64,000 bases of DNA from Calothrix sp. PCC 7716 (GCF_019977735.1 NZ_AP025018.1:1054001-1118000), one strand, 5' to 3'; shown: positions 24,893 to 35,310, counted from the stretch's first letter. Numbers and translations: made by a program. The notes: a model not told the origin generated them from the letters alone.

Positions 24893-26278
24893 TTAATCAA
24901 GTTCCTTCATGAACATTACTGGCTCGTTCTCACGGTCGATACCTTTCTCAAAACCACCAGCAGCAGCGCGTGCGCGACCTGCGTGCCATAAGTGACCAAT
25001 GAGGAAGAAGAATCCTAATACGAAGTGAGAAGTTGACAACCACGCACGAGGAGATACGTAGTTAAAGGAGTTGATTTCAGTAGCAACACCACCCACAGAG
25101 TTCAAAGAACCCAGAGGAGCGTGTGTCATGTACTCAGCAGCACGACGTGCTTGCCAAGGCTGAATATCATTCTTAATTTTGTCGAGGTCAAGACCGTTTG
25201 GTCCACGTAATGGCTCTAACCAAGGACCTTTGAAGTCCCAGAAGCGCATGGTTTCACCACCAAAGATGATTTCACCAGAAGGTGAGCGCATTAAGTACTT
25301 ACCAAGACCTGTTGGACCTTGAGCAGAACCAACGTTAGCACCTAAGCGTTGGTCACGAATTAAGAAGGTTAATGCTTGTGCTTGTGAAGCTTCTGGACCA
25401 GTAGGACCGAAGAATTCGCTGGGGTATACGGTATTGTTGTACCAAACCATACAAGAAGCGATGAAGCCCATTAAGGACAACGCGCCTAAGCTATATGATA
25501 GGTAAGCTTCACCAGACCAAATGAATGCACGACGTGCCCAAGCAAAAGGTTTAGAGAAGATGTGGAAAATACCACCACCAATACAAAGTAGAGCCACCCA
25601 AATGTGCCCACCAACAACGTCTTCAAGGTTATTAACGCTAACAATCCAACCTTCTCCACCGAAGGGTGACTTGAGCAAGTAACCAAAAATTGTTGCTGGG
25701 TTCAATGTTGGGTTCGTAATGACGCGAACGTCACCACCACCTGGCGCCCAAGTATCGTACAAACCGCCAAAGAACATAGCCTTCAGCACCAACAACAACG
25801 CACCACAACCAAGAATGATTAAGTGGAACCCGATGATGTTAGTCATCTTGTTCTTGTCTTTCCAGTCGTAACCAAAGAATGAAGAGTATTCTTCTAAGGT
25901 TTCAGGACCACGAACAGCGTGATAAATACCGCCAAATCCTAGAACTGCGGAAGAAATTAAGTGGAGTACACCAACTACGAAGTAAGGGAATGTATCAAAT
26001 ACTTCGCCACCTGGACCTACACCCCAACCGAGAGTTGCTAAGTGAGGTAGCAAGATTAAACCTTGCTCGTACATGGGCTTTTCAGGAATAAAGTGCGCGA
26101 CTTCAAATAAAGTCATGGCACCAGCCCAGAATACTATCAAACCAGCGTGGGCTACATGGGCGCCCAACAGCTTACCAGACAAATTGATTAAACGGGCGTT
26201 GCCAGACCACCAAGCGAAACCGGTGGATTCTTGGTCGCGACCACCCAGACTTATTGAACGATTAGAGAGCGTTACCAC
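24893..26278 (-). CDS. psbC: photosystem II CP43 protein
   Basis: 461 residues from GTG 26278. Inner antenna of photosystem II in the thylakoid membrane; six helices binding chlorophyll a. The large lumenal loop carries [14 protein letters not shown], with the Glu and Arg that ligate and flank the Mn4Ca cluster. The GTG start lies inside the end of psbD (17-base overlap), with GAAGAGG upstream, as in other cyanobacteria and chloroplasts. The frame is open for nine more codons up to an ATG at 26305, inside psbD; I prefer the GTG because of its ribosome site and the family pattern. Confidence 0.95.
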   Translation of the reverse strand: MVTLSNRSISLGGRDQESTGFAWWSGNARLINLSGKLLGAHVAHAGLIVFWAGAMTLFEVAHFIPEKPMYEQGLILLPHLATLGWGVGPGGEVFDTFPYFVVGVLHLISSAVLGFGGIYHAVRGPETLEEYSSFFGYDWKDKNKMTNIIGFHLIILGCGALLLVLKAMFFGGLYDTWAPGGGDVRVITNPTLNPATIFGYLLKSPFGGEGWIVSVNNLEDVVGGHIWVALLCIGGGIFHIFSKPFAWARRAFIWSGEAYLSYSLGALSLMGFIASCMVWYNNTVYPSEFFGPTGPEASQAQALTFLIRDQRLGANVGSAQGPTGLGKYLMRSPSGEIIFGGETMRFWDFKGPWLEPLRGPNGLDLDKIKNDIQPWQARRAAEYMTHAPLGSLNSVGGVATEINSFNYVSPRAWLSTSHFVLGFFFLIGHLWHAGRARAAAGGFEKGIDRENEPVMFMKELD

Positions 26279-27320
26279 GCGGTAGTACCTCTTCAGGGAA
26301 TACAAATTTTTCGTGAGGCTGATCTTGAGGAGCCATCCAAGCGCGGATACCCTCGTTTAGCAAAATGTTCTTGGTATAAAAAGTTTCAAATTCGGGGTCT
26401 TCTGCGGCACGTAACTCTTGCGATACGAAGTCGTAAGCACGTAAGTTGAGCGCGAGACCAACGATACCAACTGCACTCATCCATAACCCTGTTACAGGTA
26501 CGAATAACATAAAGAAGTGCAACCAGCGTTTGTTAGAGAAAGCAATACCGAAAATCTGTGACCAGAAACGGTTTGCAGTCACCATCGAATATGTTTCTTC
26601 TGCTTGAGTTGGGTTGAACGCACGGAACGTGTTCGATGCATCACCGTCTTCAAACAAAGTGTTCTCCACAGTAGCACCGTGAATCGCACATAACAGCGCA
26701 CCACCGAGTACACCTGCTACACCCATCATATGGAAGGGGTTGAGTGTCCAGTTGTGGAAACCTTGCAAAAATAGCAAGAAACGGAAGATTGCTGCTACTC
26801 CAAAGCTAGGAGCGAAGAACCATGATGATTGACCCAATGGGTACATCAAGAATACGCTGACGAATACAGCGATAGGCGCGCTGAAAGCAATTGCATTGTA
26901 AGGACGAATTCCTACCAAGCGAGCAACTTCAAACTGACGTAGCATAAAGCCAATCAATCCAAAGGCACCGTGTAATGCTACGAATGCCCACAAACCACCC
27001 AATTGACACCAACGGGTGAAATCGCCTTGTGCTTCAGGTCCCCATAACAGTAACAATGAGTGACCCATTGCGTCTGCTGGAGTTGAAACAGCTACTGTCA
27101 AAAAGTTACAACCTTCTAAGTAGCTAGATGCTAATCCGTGAGTGTACCACGAGGTGACGAAGGTTGTGCCGGTTAGCCAACCGCCGAGTGCTAGGAAAGC
27201 ACAGGGAAACAGTAAAATCCCCGACCAGCCTACAAACACAAAACGGTCACGCTTCAACCAGTCGTCGAGTACGTCAAACCACCCACGACTTCTGGGGGCG
27301 CGTCCTACTGCGATGGTCAT
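26262..27320 (-). CDS. psbD: photosystem II D2 protein
   Basis: 352 residues, full length. Reaction-centre subunit that with D1 binds P680, the pheophytins, QA and iron. Visible marks: [56 protein letters not shown], and [14 protein letters not shown], ending [10 protein letters not shown]. It overlaps psbC by 17 bases and the two form one transcript. AGGAA lies immediately upstream of the ATG. Divergent from ycf4 over 530 bases. Confidence 0.97.
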   Translation of the reverse strand: MTIAVGRAPRSRGWFDVLDDWLKRDRFVFVGWSGILLFPCAFLALGGWLTGTTFVTSWYTHGLASSYLEGCNFLTVAVSTPADAMGHSLLLLWGPEAQGDFTRWCQLGGLWAFVALHGAFGLIGFMLRQFEVARLVGIRPYNAIAFSAPIAVFVSVFLMYPLGQSSWFFAPSFGVAAIFRFLLFLQGFHNWTLNPFHMMGVAGVLGGALLCAIHGATVENTLFEDGDASNTFRAFNPTQAEETYSMVTANRFWSQIFGIAFSNKRWLHFFMLFVPVTGLWMSAVGIVGLALNLRAYDFVSQELRAAEDPEFETFYTKNILLNEGIRAWMAPQDQPHEKFVFPEEVLPRGNAL

Positions 27321-27850
27321 TTCCTGTATAATCCTCTTAATTTACTAAAATTGCGACGTTTTAATACAGCCTACAAAACAGAAGGAATATACATACTTCT
27401 TCAGGTTTTGTAACTGCCCATGAGGAATTAACGTTTTTTTGACGTTCTCAGCTACTTCAAAAGTTACCAAGATTTATGAGAAGCCAACTAGCATGTCGCT
27501 CTAAGACTCCCACGGTGTCGTCACAACCGCACTAAACCGCAGCTTAAAAAGTCATGCGTGTTTTCTTAACCAATCTTAACTTACCACATTGTTCGCCTTT
27601 ATGCCTCACTTACACTTGTAAATCAGGGATAAAACGCAAACACCCGCTATTAATATAAATATCAGAAAATTAACAATTTGACACATGTTTTCTCAGAAAA
27701 CTTAAAATTTACGTTTCTTCACGGAGTCACACGGCGCCAGCCAAACAATACCCGAACAATTACGCACACAAACACAAGCGCACGGCTCTTGTAAGCTAAT
27801 ATGAGCAGTATTGAGATAATTGGATAACAGGTAATAGTGGCGGTGGTAAC
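27321..27850. other. 530-base divergent region psbD / ycf4
   Basis: No ORF. It should hold the psbD promoter and leader on the minus strand and the ycf4 promoter on the plus strand. A long leader for psbD is suggested by the candidate promoter at 27386-27413. Confidence 0.55.
27386..27413 (-). promoter_or_regulatory. candidate psbD promoter
   Basis: On the minus strand TTACAA, 16 bases, TATATT, about 65 bases before the psbD start. The match to TTGACA/TATAAT is partial; position supports it, nothing else does. Confidence 0.3.
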
Positions 27851-28447
27851 ATGACAGCTTCAACAACAATAAACAAAGGTGAATCGCCCAACGGCGATAA
27901 CTCCGCTTCAAACGTTTTGAATCAGAAAGTTCTGGGTTCTCGTCGATTTAGCAATTACTGGTGGGCTATTGTTGTTACTTCTGGTGCAACAGGGTTCTTA
28001 CTGGCTGGATTGTCAAGTTATCTTAAAGTCAATTTACTTCCCGTCACCGATGCCACTCAATTAATCTTCATCCCCCAAGGCATCGTAATGGGGCTATATG
28101 GTATAGCTGGTTTACTTCTATCGCTTTACCTTTGGCTGGCAATTTTATGGGATATCGGTGGCGGTTATAACGAATTTAATCGCGAGACAAATAAAATTAA
28201 AATTTTTCGTTGGGGTTTTCCTGGTAAAAACCGCAAAATCGAGATAGACTTTTCGACCAAAGATGTACAGTCAGTGCGCGTTGAAATTAAAGAGGGTCTA
28301 AACCCCCGTCGTGCGCTGTATTTGCGCGTCAAGGGTCGTCGAGATATTCCTTTAACACGAGTTGGGCAACCAATTCCATTAAAAGATTTGGAAGTTGAAG
28401 GCGCCAAACTAGCTCGATTTTTAGGTGTGTCTGTGGAAGGCCTTTAA
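27851..28447 (+). CDS. ycf4: photosystem I assembly protein Ycf4
   Basis: 198 residues. Thylakoid protein that scaffolds photosystem I assembly. Two membrane helices (about 36-58 and 76-100) with VLGSRRFSNYWWA before the first and FIPQGIVMGLYGIAG in the second; the soluble part has VRVEIKEGLNPRRALYLRVKG and IPLTRVGQPIPL, all typical of the family. The N-terminal 25 residues are a variable extension. GGTGG stands just before the ATG. Confidence 0.95.
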   Translation: MTASTTINKGESPNGDNSASNVLNQKVLGSRRFSNYWWAIVVTSGATGFLLAGLSSYLKVNLLPVTDATQLIFIPQGIVMGLYGIAGLLLSLYLWLAILWDIGGGYNEFNRETNKIKIFRWGFPGKNRKIEIDFSTKDVQSVRVEIKEGLNPRRALYLRVKGRRDIPLTRVGQPIPLKDLEVEGAKLARFLGVSVEGL

Positions 28448-28530
28448 AAATAATTAGATTTTAGATACGTTCATCTAAAATCTAAAATTTTGATTAAGAT
28501 ACTCAAGTTGAGAGTAAAACTGGTAACAGT

Positions 28531-29334
28531 GTGAAAATTCCTAAGTTTTTGATAGCACTTGTAGTTGTAGGAGCTTTACTTTTGGGTGGATGTACGACAC
28601 CACAAGCAAGTACTAGTAGCGACTCAACAGCAACGGCAGTCGAAGCAAAAACCACAGCGACGACAGCTACAACAGAGACAGCAACTCAAACAACCTCTGT
28701 ATCTCAAAATAATAGTGAAATCCCAGGTATGAACGATTTACCACAACTCGAAGGAAAGGCAACCGTAGTGATGACCGTTAAAGGGTCACCCATCACTATT
28801 GAAGTTGACGGCACAAATGCTCCAATTTCAGCTGGAAATTTTGTTGATTTAGTTCAAAGAGGTGTTTACAATGGCTTATCTTTCCACCGGGTTGTACGCA
28901 GTCCTCAGCCATTTGTAGTTCAAGGTGGAGACCCCCAAAGTAAAGATACCAGCTTCCCAGCAAATCGGTTGGGTTCAGGTGGCTTTATCGATAAAAATAC
29001 TGGTACTGAACGGCGTATCCCCTTAGAAATTAAACCCAAAGGTTCAGATGCTCCTATTTACGGTAAAACTTTCCAAGAAGCAAGAATTAGCCAACCCCCT
29101 TTACTTACTCATAAGTTAGGCGCCGTTGCAATGGCACGTTCCCAAATGCCCAACTCCGCTTCTTCACAGTTCTACTTTGCTTTAGCAGACCTCGAATTTC
29201 TCGATGGTTCGTATGCTGTATTTGGTTACGTTACCGACGGTATGGATATCGTTGACAAAATTCAGCAAGGTGACCGCATTGACGATGCCAAAGTCACACA
29301 AGGTGCTGAAAATTTAAAAAATGGCGGAAAGTAG
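28531..29334 (+). CDS. lipoprotein cyclophilin-type peptidyl-prolyl isomerase
   Basis: 267 residues from a GTG. The N-terminus is a lipoprotein signal, with the lipobox LLLGGC, so Cys21 or so is lipidated and the protein sits outside the plasma membrane or in the lumen. A Thr/Ser-rich linker (25-65) precedes a cyclophilin domain: [60 protein letters not shown]. It catalyses proline isomerisation in protein folding. The gene follows ycf4 by 83 bases on the same strand. Confidence 0.92.
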   Translation: MKIPKFLIALVVVGALLLGGCTTPQASTSSDSTATAVEAKTTATTATTETATQTTSVSQNNSEIPGMNDLPQLEGKATVVMTVKGSPITIEVDGTNAPISAGNFVDLVQRGVYNGLSFHRVVRSPQPFVVQGGDPQSKDTSFPANRLGSGGFIDKNTGTERRIPLEIKPKGSDAPIYGKTFQEARISQPPLLTHKLGAVAMARSQMPNSASSQFYFALADLEFLDGSYAVFGYVTDGMDIVDKIQQGDRIDDAKVTQGAENLKNGGK

Positions 29335-29340
29335 GAAAAG

Positions 29341-29369
29341 TGCTGAGTTCTGAGTGCTGAGTGATGAGT
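29341..29369. repeat. 7-bp tandem repeat overlapping a start codon
   Basis: TGCTGAGTTCTGAGTGCTGA and GTGATGAGTG: heptamers CTGAGTG/TTGAGTx, the reverse of the repeat at 9016-9068. It supplies the GTG/ATG start of the ketoacyl synthase gene. Confidence 0.8.
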
Positions 29370-30515
29370 GGTGTTGTAGTAACTGGTATTGGTTTAATTT
29401 CAGCGATAGGTGAAAACTTGGAAGCTAGTTGGCAAAGTCTTATTGCTGGAAAAACAGGAATTAGTTTACGACAACCATTTTCAGAACTTGCACCACGTCC
29501 TTTAGCGATGATTGGTACACAACCAGTTGAGTTACAAGCTTTAACTCAACTGGTTGTTTTTTCTGCACTTCAAGATGCTGGTTTGGCGCCACAACAACCT
29601 GACTGTGGTGTAGTTATTGGTTCTAGTCGTGCATATCAGGCAACATGGGAAAAAATGGCGCCTGATGTATGGAATATAGGTCATGAACCTAATAACAAAA
29701 CTCAATGGGGAAATAATTGGCTTAATAGTTTACCCCATATGAACGCTATCTCAGTTGCTCGACTACTCGGCGCCAGTGGTATAGTTTTAGCTCCAATGGC
29801 TGCATGTGCAACGGGCATAATCGCTCTTATTCAAGCCGCATCACTTATTCAAACTGGTCAATGTCTACGTGTAATTGCAGGGGCAATGGAAGCACCAATT
29901 ACACCAATGACTATTAATGGGTTCTCACAAATGGGTGCTTTAGCTAAAACTGGAGCATACCCATTTGATAAACATCGCGAAGGTTTGGCTTTAGGTGAAG
30001 GTGGAGCGGTATTTGTTTTAGAGTCAGAACAGTTAGCGAAACAAAGAAACGCAAGAATTTATGGTAAAGTTCTTGGCTTTGCATCAACTGCTGACGCTTA
30101 TCATCCTAACTCCCCAGACCCCGAAGGAAAAATGGCGACTTTTGCCATCAAACAATGTTTACAACGCAGCAACTTGTACCCGCGCGACATCGACTACATT
30201 CATGCTCACGGCACAGCTACAATACTTAACGATGAAATCGAAAGTCGTATTATCAAGCATGTTTTTACACATCACCCATACGTCAGTTCAACTAAAGGCG
30301 CCACAGGTCATACAATTGGCGCCAGTGGTGCTTTAGGTGTGGCATTCTTATTACTCGCATTAAAAAATCAAATACTCCCACCATGCGTGGGTTTGCGCTC
30401 AACAGACTTTGATTTAAATTTAGTTACCAGAGCTTACGTAAGTACAATCAATACAGCAATGTGTTTAAGTTTTGGGTTTGGTGGAATAAATGCAGTAATT
30501 GCTCTAGGAAGTTAA
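29364..30515 (+). CDS. beta-ketoacyl-ACP synthase (FabF-like)
   Basis: 383 residues from ATG 29364 (GTG at 29361 also possible). A thiolase-fold condensing enzyme: active Cys in PMAACATGIIAL, His in HAHGTATILNDEIES, Lys and second His in SSTKGATGHTIGASGA, and a Gly-rich end LSFGFGGINAVIAL. It is about 30 residues shorter than FabF, and may serve a secondary lipid or polyketide pathway rather than bulk fatty-acid synthesis. No acyl carrier protein gene is adjacent. The start lies in a heptamer repeat, so no normal ribosome site is seen. Confidence 0.88.
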   Translation: MSGVVVTGIGLISAIGENLEASWQSLIAGKTGISLRQPFSELAPRPLAMIGTQPVELQALTQLVVFSALQDAGLAPQQPDCGVVIGSSRAYQATWEKMAPDVWNIGHEPNNKTQWGNNWLNSLPHMNAISVARLLGASGIVLAPMAACATGIIALIQAASLIQTGQCLRVIAGAMEAPITPMTINGFSQMGALAKTGAYPFDKHREGLALGEGGAVFVLESEQLAKQRNARIYGKVLGFASTADAYHPNSPDPEGKMATFAIKQCLQRSNLYPRDIDYIHAHGTATILNDEIESRIIKHVFTHHPYVSSTKGATGHTIGASGALGVAFLLLALKNQILPPCVGLRSTDFDLNLVTRAYVSTINTAMCLSFGFGGINAVIALGS

Positions 30516-30638
30516 CAGAAATTGACAACGAGTCGTTGTCAAATTTGTTTGAAATTTTTATTTATAAATTTTTCTAACAAAATATAAAATATATAAAATA
30601 TTTTTTCATGAGAGAATTTTAATAATAAGAAAAAATTA

Positions 30639-31118
30639 ATGGAATACTCAGAATATCTTATACATCGACAATGGATGAATCACGCTTTACAATTAGCTCA
30701 ATCTGCGGGTGACGCAGGTGATATTCCTGTAGGGGCAGTAATAATTAACTCCAAAGGGGAATTAATTGCAGAAGGTGAGAACAGAAAAGAACGCGACCAA
30801 GACCCAACTGCCCATGCGGAAATAGTCGCATTGAGGGCAGCATCTAGTTCGTTAAAAACTTGGCGCCTACATGAATGTATTCTCTACGTCACCCTTGAAC
30901 CTTGCCCGATGTGTGCTGGAGCAATTGTACATTCCCGTATGGGACTTGTTGTATATGGAGTGGATGATGCTAAAACTGGCGCGTTGCGAACAGTTCTAAA
31001 CATCCCTGATAGTGCGGCTTCCAATCATCGATTAAGTGTAATTGGAGGCATTCTAGAATCTGATTGCCGTAATATTTTACAAACCTGGTTTGCAAATCGA
31101 CGACATTCAAATTTGTAA
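30639..31118 (+). CDS. tadA: tRNA adenosine(34) deaminase
   Basis: 159 residues. Converts A34 to inosine in the anticodon of tRNA-Arg(ACG). Zinc and catalytic marks of the cytidine deaminase fold: PTAHAEIVALR (His, Glu) and EPCPMCAGAI (two Cys), plus GAVIINSKGELIAEGEN near the N-terminus. Length is usual for TadA. The start ATG has no strong ribosome site. An AT-rich gap of 120 bases separates it from the ketoacyl synthase. Confidence 0.94.
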   Translation: MEYSEYLIHRQWMNHALQLAQSAGDAGDIPVGAVIINSKGELIAEGENRKERDQDPTAHAEIVALRAASSSLKTWRLHECILYVTLEPCPMCAGAIVHSRMGLVVYGVDDAKTGALRTVLNIPDSAASNHRLSVIGGILESDCRNILQTWFANRRHSNL

Positions 31119-31232
31119 TGGGACAGAGCTAAAACTGTCCAGCTGGTGTCACAAAAATGAGGGAAGAAAATTTACGGTGTATCTAATCAGATTTTTTATC
31201 ACATCTTACCCGACAATCCGTCTGCCACCACT

Positions 31233-31997
31233 ATGACCGAATTTCACTGCCCAAAGGATAAAAGCCACTACAATTTAGCTCCTAGTGCTGAATCTCCTAT
31301 TGCATTTACCAATATCTCGCGCGTTTCTCCAATTTTGGCTCCTTTGGCGTATCTGTTGGGGCGCCATTTGCTTCTGCCTTTGTTTTTTGGGCATATTTCC
31401 GTCACTGGACAACAATACATCCCTAAAGAGGGTCCAGTAATTCTTGCCCCCACTCATCGGTCAAGGTGGGATGCATTATTCGTTCCATATGCAGCAGGAC
31501 GTTGTGTAACAGGACGCGACTTGCGATTTATGGTAACTATAACTGAATGCCAAGGATTGCAAGGATGGTTTATTAAACATTTAGGAGGGTTCCCAGTTAA
31601 TCTCAAACACCCTTCAGTTGCTACGCTTCGTCACGCAGTCGAATTACTCGTTCGTGGTGAAACGCTAGTTATTTTTCCTGAAGGTGGTATTCGTAAAGGT
31701 AAACTTCACCCCCTAAAACCTGGAATTGCCCGTCTAGCCCTGAGTGCAGAATCTAATCATGCCCCTTTGGGAGTAAAAATAGTTCCTATTAATATAAATT
31801 ACAGTCGAACTAACCCAACCTGGGGTACAAACGTTAGTATCAACATTGGTAAACCAATTAAAGTCGCTGATTATTTAGGCTCGAACACAAAACTTGGCGC
31901 CAAAATGCTTACGGCAGATTTAGCGTCTTCGTTACAACAACTCAGTCAATCCACAGTTCGCGACTCGCAATTCACAATTCACAATTATGTTTCTTAA
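31233..31997 (+). CDS. 1-acyl-sn-glycerol-3-phosphate acyltransferase (PlsC-like)
   Basis: 254 residues. Acyltransferase motifs: APTHRSRWDA (HX4D), GGFPVN, VIFPEGGIRKG and PININY. It should acylate a glycerol-phosphate or related lipid at the membrane; a hydrophobic stretch (LLGRHLLLPLFFGHISVTG) lies before the HX4D block. The last residues (DSQFTIHNYVS) are encoded by an AATTCACAATTCACAATT spacer repeat, so the natural C-terminus probably ended earlier. The stop overlaps the convergent subtilase gene by 4 bases. Confidence 0.87.
   Translation: MTEFHCPKDKSHYNLAPSAESPIAFTNISRVSPILAPLAYLLGRHLLLPLFFGHISVTGQQYIPKEGPVILAPTHRSRWDALFVPYAAGRCVTGRDLRFMVTITECQGLQGWFIKHLGGFPVNLKHPSVATLRHAVELLVRGETLVIFPEGGIRKGKLHPLKPGIARLALSAESNHAPLGVKIVPININYSRTNPTWGTNVSINIGKPIKVADYLGSNTKLGAKMLTADLASSLQQLSQSTVRDSQFTIHNYVS
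31967..31988. repeat. AATTCACA tandem repeat forming the end of a gene
   Basis: CAATTCACAATTCACAATTA, a simple spacer repeat seen in many cyanobacterial intergenic regions, here within the last codons of the acyltransferase gene. Confidence 0.65.
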
Positions 31998-34096
31998 ATT
32001 CCTAATTTTAGCTCCCAGTTATTAAGCGTTCCCACATCTTGCGGTGCGTAGTCAATAACCCAAAGGAACCATCGACCGATGGAAGGTGTATTGATTAATT
32101 GAGTTAATGCTGGCGCCGAACTTCGAGTATAATTAGCGCTTAACTCCTGACGACGACCTAAAGTTCGGCTTTGTAATAAAACCCGTTGATTGTTTGGCGA
32201 TATTAAATAAATTTCTAAATCACCCAAAAAATCATGGGTAATACTAATACTTACCTCAATGTTTTTCACCAAACTAGAGCCCGTAATTACTATTAAGCTT
32301 TTCATTCCCTGTCGGTCGTTGTCAGGAATTGTTAATCGATTTTGATTTTTTCCCGTAACTTCTCTGACTACAGAAGTCGCACTTGCTGATTGCTGTGCTG
32401 CTCTTACTGCATTGCGTGCATTTACTTTTCCATACCCAAACCACTCAGAATGACCGTTGGCATCATAGCTACCAGCGCGCATTGAGAGTTGTGGGTCTGG
32501 GTCTTTATCTACAATTTTATCCGCCGTCTCTTGTAATATTTTCTTAACCTGCTGCGCGCTAAGTAAAGGGTTCACCGACAAAACTAGTGCGGCAACACCA
32601 GCAACAACTGGGGTGGCACTCGATGTTCCACCAAAGTCACTTGTGAAATCACCCGTATCGTATCCTGCTGCTCCTAACTGGTCAGTTGTAAGTACTCCTA
32701 GTCCAGGTAATGCAGCAGCGATAGGTGGTGTTGTATATACATACCCTGTAGTTTGAAACCACATTCCTGGGGGTGCATTATTACTTGGAGCGCAAACAGA
32801 AATCGCTTTTCCCCAGTTGCTGTAAGCTGCTTTTTTACCTAAACTCGTCGTTGCTGCAACGGCAATAACATCGGGATGTATCGCGAAACCACTGAGCCAT
32901 TTAGTATTGCCAGATACTATATTTTTCACCCAATTCTTTTCATTTAGTGTGCCATCGATGGGGCGATTAGCATTCCCAGCAGCAAATAAAATCACACAAC
33001 CTTTACCATTGCGACCTTTTGTTGCTGCGCGTGTAATTGCTGCACGTTGCCGTAAAGATAAAGGAAAGTAAACAGCAGAGGCGCCCCAACTGCAAGAAAT
33101 GACACTTGCTCCTTTTTCTTGTGCCCAATCAAAAATTTGTTCAATAGACTCATCATCTAGAAAACCGGTTGTACGAATTGGCATTAAAGCACAACCAGGC
33201 GCCACTCCCACAATACCCGTTCCATTTTCAGATGCAACAGCCACACCCGCACAAGCCGTTCCATGACTATTTGCGCTTCCATCTGGTAGCGGTAAAAAAT
33301 TATTATCCTTTAAATTTCGAGGCGCCACAACTTTTCCAGCACCTTGAAAATCAGGGTGGTTCAAATCAAAAGAATCATCGACAACAGCCACTACAACCGA
33401 ACGAACACCGCGTGTAACATCCCAAGCTTGTTCAGCAAAAATATGTGCCCCTTCTTTTAATTGACTACCACCACTATTATTGAGATACCACTGCTGGGGA
33501 TAAAGGGTATCACGAGGTCTATAATGCGGCTCAGTACGAATAATAACATTTGGTTCAGCCGCTAAAACTTCTCCGAGAGACTGTAATCGATTTGTAATTT
33601 TAATTGGGTTTTCGGTAGCACCTTTACCAACCAAAAACACAAACGTGTTAGGCAATCCCTCTACAGGTTTATCTTGAATTAAATTTAAAGTTGCAGCAAT
33701 TGTCTTGATTTTAGCTGTATCAATAGAGGGTGCAAATTGAACTGTAATTTGGTCTCCTAAATAAACAACCGTGCCAGGATTATTCTCAACTTCGTAAACA
33801 TGACTGGCAAAATCTACACTCGACGAGTTGCGTGCTTGTTGCATCGCCGTATCTAGCTGAGAAAAAGGTACTGTAAATACTTCAAGGTTTGCACCAGGTA
33901 TAGTACGGCGCCAGTTACCCCAGCTAACAGTCGCTAAATCTTGAGTTGACAAATTACGACTAAGACGAACAGTAAAGCGGTCATTAACTTTTTGTAGTCT
34001 CAACTCTTCACCACCACGCTGAAGAATCATCCCCAAGCTACTTGCAGGCACACCAGATAAAAATTGCGAATCGTTAGAATTTACGTTTTGAGTCAT
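31994..34096 (-). CDS. subtilisin-like (S8) serine protease with P-domain
   Basis: 700 residues from ATG 34096; the upstream TTG at 34117 is less likely. Residues 1-190 form a propeptide-like region. Peptidase S8 domain: VVAVVDDSFDLNHPDF (Asp), NSHGTACAGV (His), oxyanion Asn in LFAAGNANRP, and GGTSSATPVVAGVAAL (Ser), all present. A C-terminal P/proprotein-convertase domain (about 580-700) has VSISITHDFLGDLEIYLISP and RWFLWVIDYAPQDVG. No signal peptide is evident, so it may act in the cytoplasm or be exported by another route. Confidence 0.92.
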   Translation of the reverse strand: MTQNVNSNDSQFLSGVPASSLGMILQRGGEELRLQKVNDRFTVRLSRNLSTQDLATVSWGNWRRTIPGANLEVFTVPFSQLDTAMQQARNSSSVDFASHVYEVENNPGTVVYLGDQITVQFAPSIDTAKIKTIAATLNLIQDKPVEGLPNTFVFLVGKGATENPIKITNRLQSLGEVLAAEPNVIIRTEPHYRPRDTLYPQQWYLNNSGGSQLKEGAHIFAEQAWDVTRGVRSVVVAVVDDSFDLNHPDFQGAGKVVAPRNLKDNNFLPLPDGSANSHGTACAGVAVASENGTGIVGVAPGCALMPIRTTGFLDDESIEQIFDWAQEKGASVISCSWGASAVYFPLSLRQRAAITRAATKGRNGKGCVILFAAGNANRPIDGTLNEKNWVKNIVSGNTKWLSGFAIHPDVIAVAATTSLGKKAAYSNWGKAISVCAPSNNAPPGMWFQTTGYVYTTPPIAAALPGLGVLTTDQLGAAGYDTGDFTSDFGGTSSATPVVAGVAALVLSVNPLLSAQQVKKILQETADKIVDKDPDPQLSMRAGSYDANGHSEWFGYGKVNARNAVRAAQQSASATSVVREVTGKNQNRLTIPDNDRQGMKSLIVITGSSLVKNIEVSISITHDFLGDLEIYLISPNNQRVLLQSRTLGRRQELSANYTRSSAPALTQLINTPSIGRWFLWVIDYAPQDVGTLNNWELKLGI

Positions 34097-34278
34097 AAAG
34101 CTACTAAAAAAGTGCAATATTGCCTACGGGAACATGGTTCAATTGATTGTGAGTCTAAATAAAAGAAACCGTTGTATGTAGCTTTGCTTTGTCAAAATGC
34201 AAAACAGAGTTAATATACCCGAAGTTCTAATCCTCGTTTTTCAATAATTTTACTTAGTTGTCCCACGAAAATATACTC

Positions 34279-34872
34279 ATGAAAGAAGCTGCAACTGTCA
34301 CGAAGGTTCGCTTCACTTGTTTATCGTTGATAGCAGCCCTTAGCCTGTTATCACCAATTCACGCACAAGCGCAAACGCTGACTCCAAACTCCAACCAAGC
34401 ACAACCTATTGACCCCAACGACCCGTCGAACCTGCGTCCATCAGGTCAAACCAGCAGTGTCTTGAGCATGGAAGGTGGCAAACGATTGATGTCTGAAGCT
34501 GAAGGCGCCGTTTCTTCCCAAAACTATGATAGTGCAGTTAAGAAACTTCAAGAAGCGCGCGTTGTTTTCAACCAGCTATCCAACTTCTATCAAGAACTCA
34601 CCGCTAGTTTTTCTGGCATAGATAACCGTATCGCTGACGAACAGCGTAAAAAAGCACTCGAAAGTGCCCAAATGCGCGACCAAGCTACTTATCAACTCGC
34701 AGTCGTACACCGCGCTCAAAACAAACCTGAACTCGCTGTCCCACTACTAGTACAAATCGTTAGAAGCCAAAACCCAACGCGAGACCTAGGTAAAAGAGCC
34801 TACCAGCAACTTTTGGAACTCGGATTTGTTAATGCTCCATTCCCACGTGGCAGCAACACCTCCTCCAAATAA
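34279..34872 (+). CDS. secreted conserved cyanobacterial hypothetical
   Basis: 197 residues from ATG 34279. A signal peptide is visible (basic KVRF, then CLSLIAALSLLSP, cleavage after IHAQAQ). A Pro/Asn-rich spacer (35-65) leads to a helical domain, GKRLMSEAEGAVSSQNYDS to AYQQLLELGF, with TPR-like spacing (KLQEARVVFNQL, QLAVVHRAQNKPELAVPLL). I know it as a conserved secreted protein of cyanobacteria without assigned function. A family A repeat follows the stop. Confidence 0.75.
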   Translation: MKEAATVTKVRFTCLSLIAALSLLSPIHAQAQTLTPNSNQAQPIDPNDPSNLRPSGQTSSVLSMEGGKRLMSEAEGAVSSQNYDSAVKKLQEARVVFNQLSNFYQELTASFSGIDNRIADEQRKKALESAQMRDQATYQLAVVHRAQNKPELAVPLLVQIVRSQNPTRDLGKRAYQQLLELGFVNAPFPRGSNTSSK

Positions 34873-34896
34873 CCCCAAGTGCAACAAAATAACCAT

Positions 34897-34923
34897 TCTT
34901 GTGGAACGGGCATCCCTGCCCGT
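34897..34923 (+). repeat. dispersed hairpin repeat, family A
   Basis: TCTTGTGGAACGGGCATCCC then TGCCCGT, identical in core to 416-442; 25 bases after the secreted protein gene. Confidence 0.85.
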
Positions 34924-35058
34924 TTAAAATTAGTACATTATTGATACAAAATATATTATATAAGCGACTGTACATGTACGGTCTTTACACTTTCAATCAA
35001 ACAACCAGCAATAATTTGTTAATAATAGATAATGACGTTTTGAGCGACTACAAGCGCG

Positions 35059-35310
35059 ATGATAAGCCCCTCTCAAGTTGAGGCAATGATTCAGGCAGCA
35101 CTTCCTGATGCCCAAGTTAATGTTCAAAGTCAAGATGGCGAGCATTTTGATGTGACAGTTGTCTCATCGCAGTTTGCAAACAAGGGATTAGTACAGCAAC
35201 ACCAGTTAGTATATCGTGCTGTACAGCAAGCTATGTCTAGTGAGGCAATACACGCCTTAGCACTCAAAACATACACCCCTGAGTCTTGGCAAACAACCTC
35301 ACAAAGCTAA
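35059..35310 (+). CDS. BolA family protein
   Basis: 83 residues. The BolA fold is seen in VEAMIQAALPDAQVNVQSQDG, HFDVTVVSSQF and RAVQQAMSSEAIHALALKT, with the C-terminal conserved FxxLS-type helix region. BolA proteins bind [2Fe-2S] clusters together with monothiol glutaredoxins and act in iron sensing and cluster transfer. The glutaredoxin gene follows after 33 bases on the same strand, which strongly supports this pairing. Confidence 0.9.
   Translation: MISPSQVEAMIQAALPDAQVNVQSQDGEHFDVTVVSSQFANKGLVQQHQLVYRAVQQAMSSEAIHALALKTYTPESWQTTSQS

Noticed and set aside
34899-35081. 60-codon frame before BolA
   Set aside because: Begins inside a family A repeat and has no family features.
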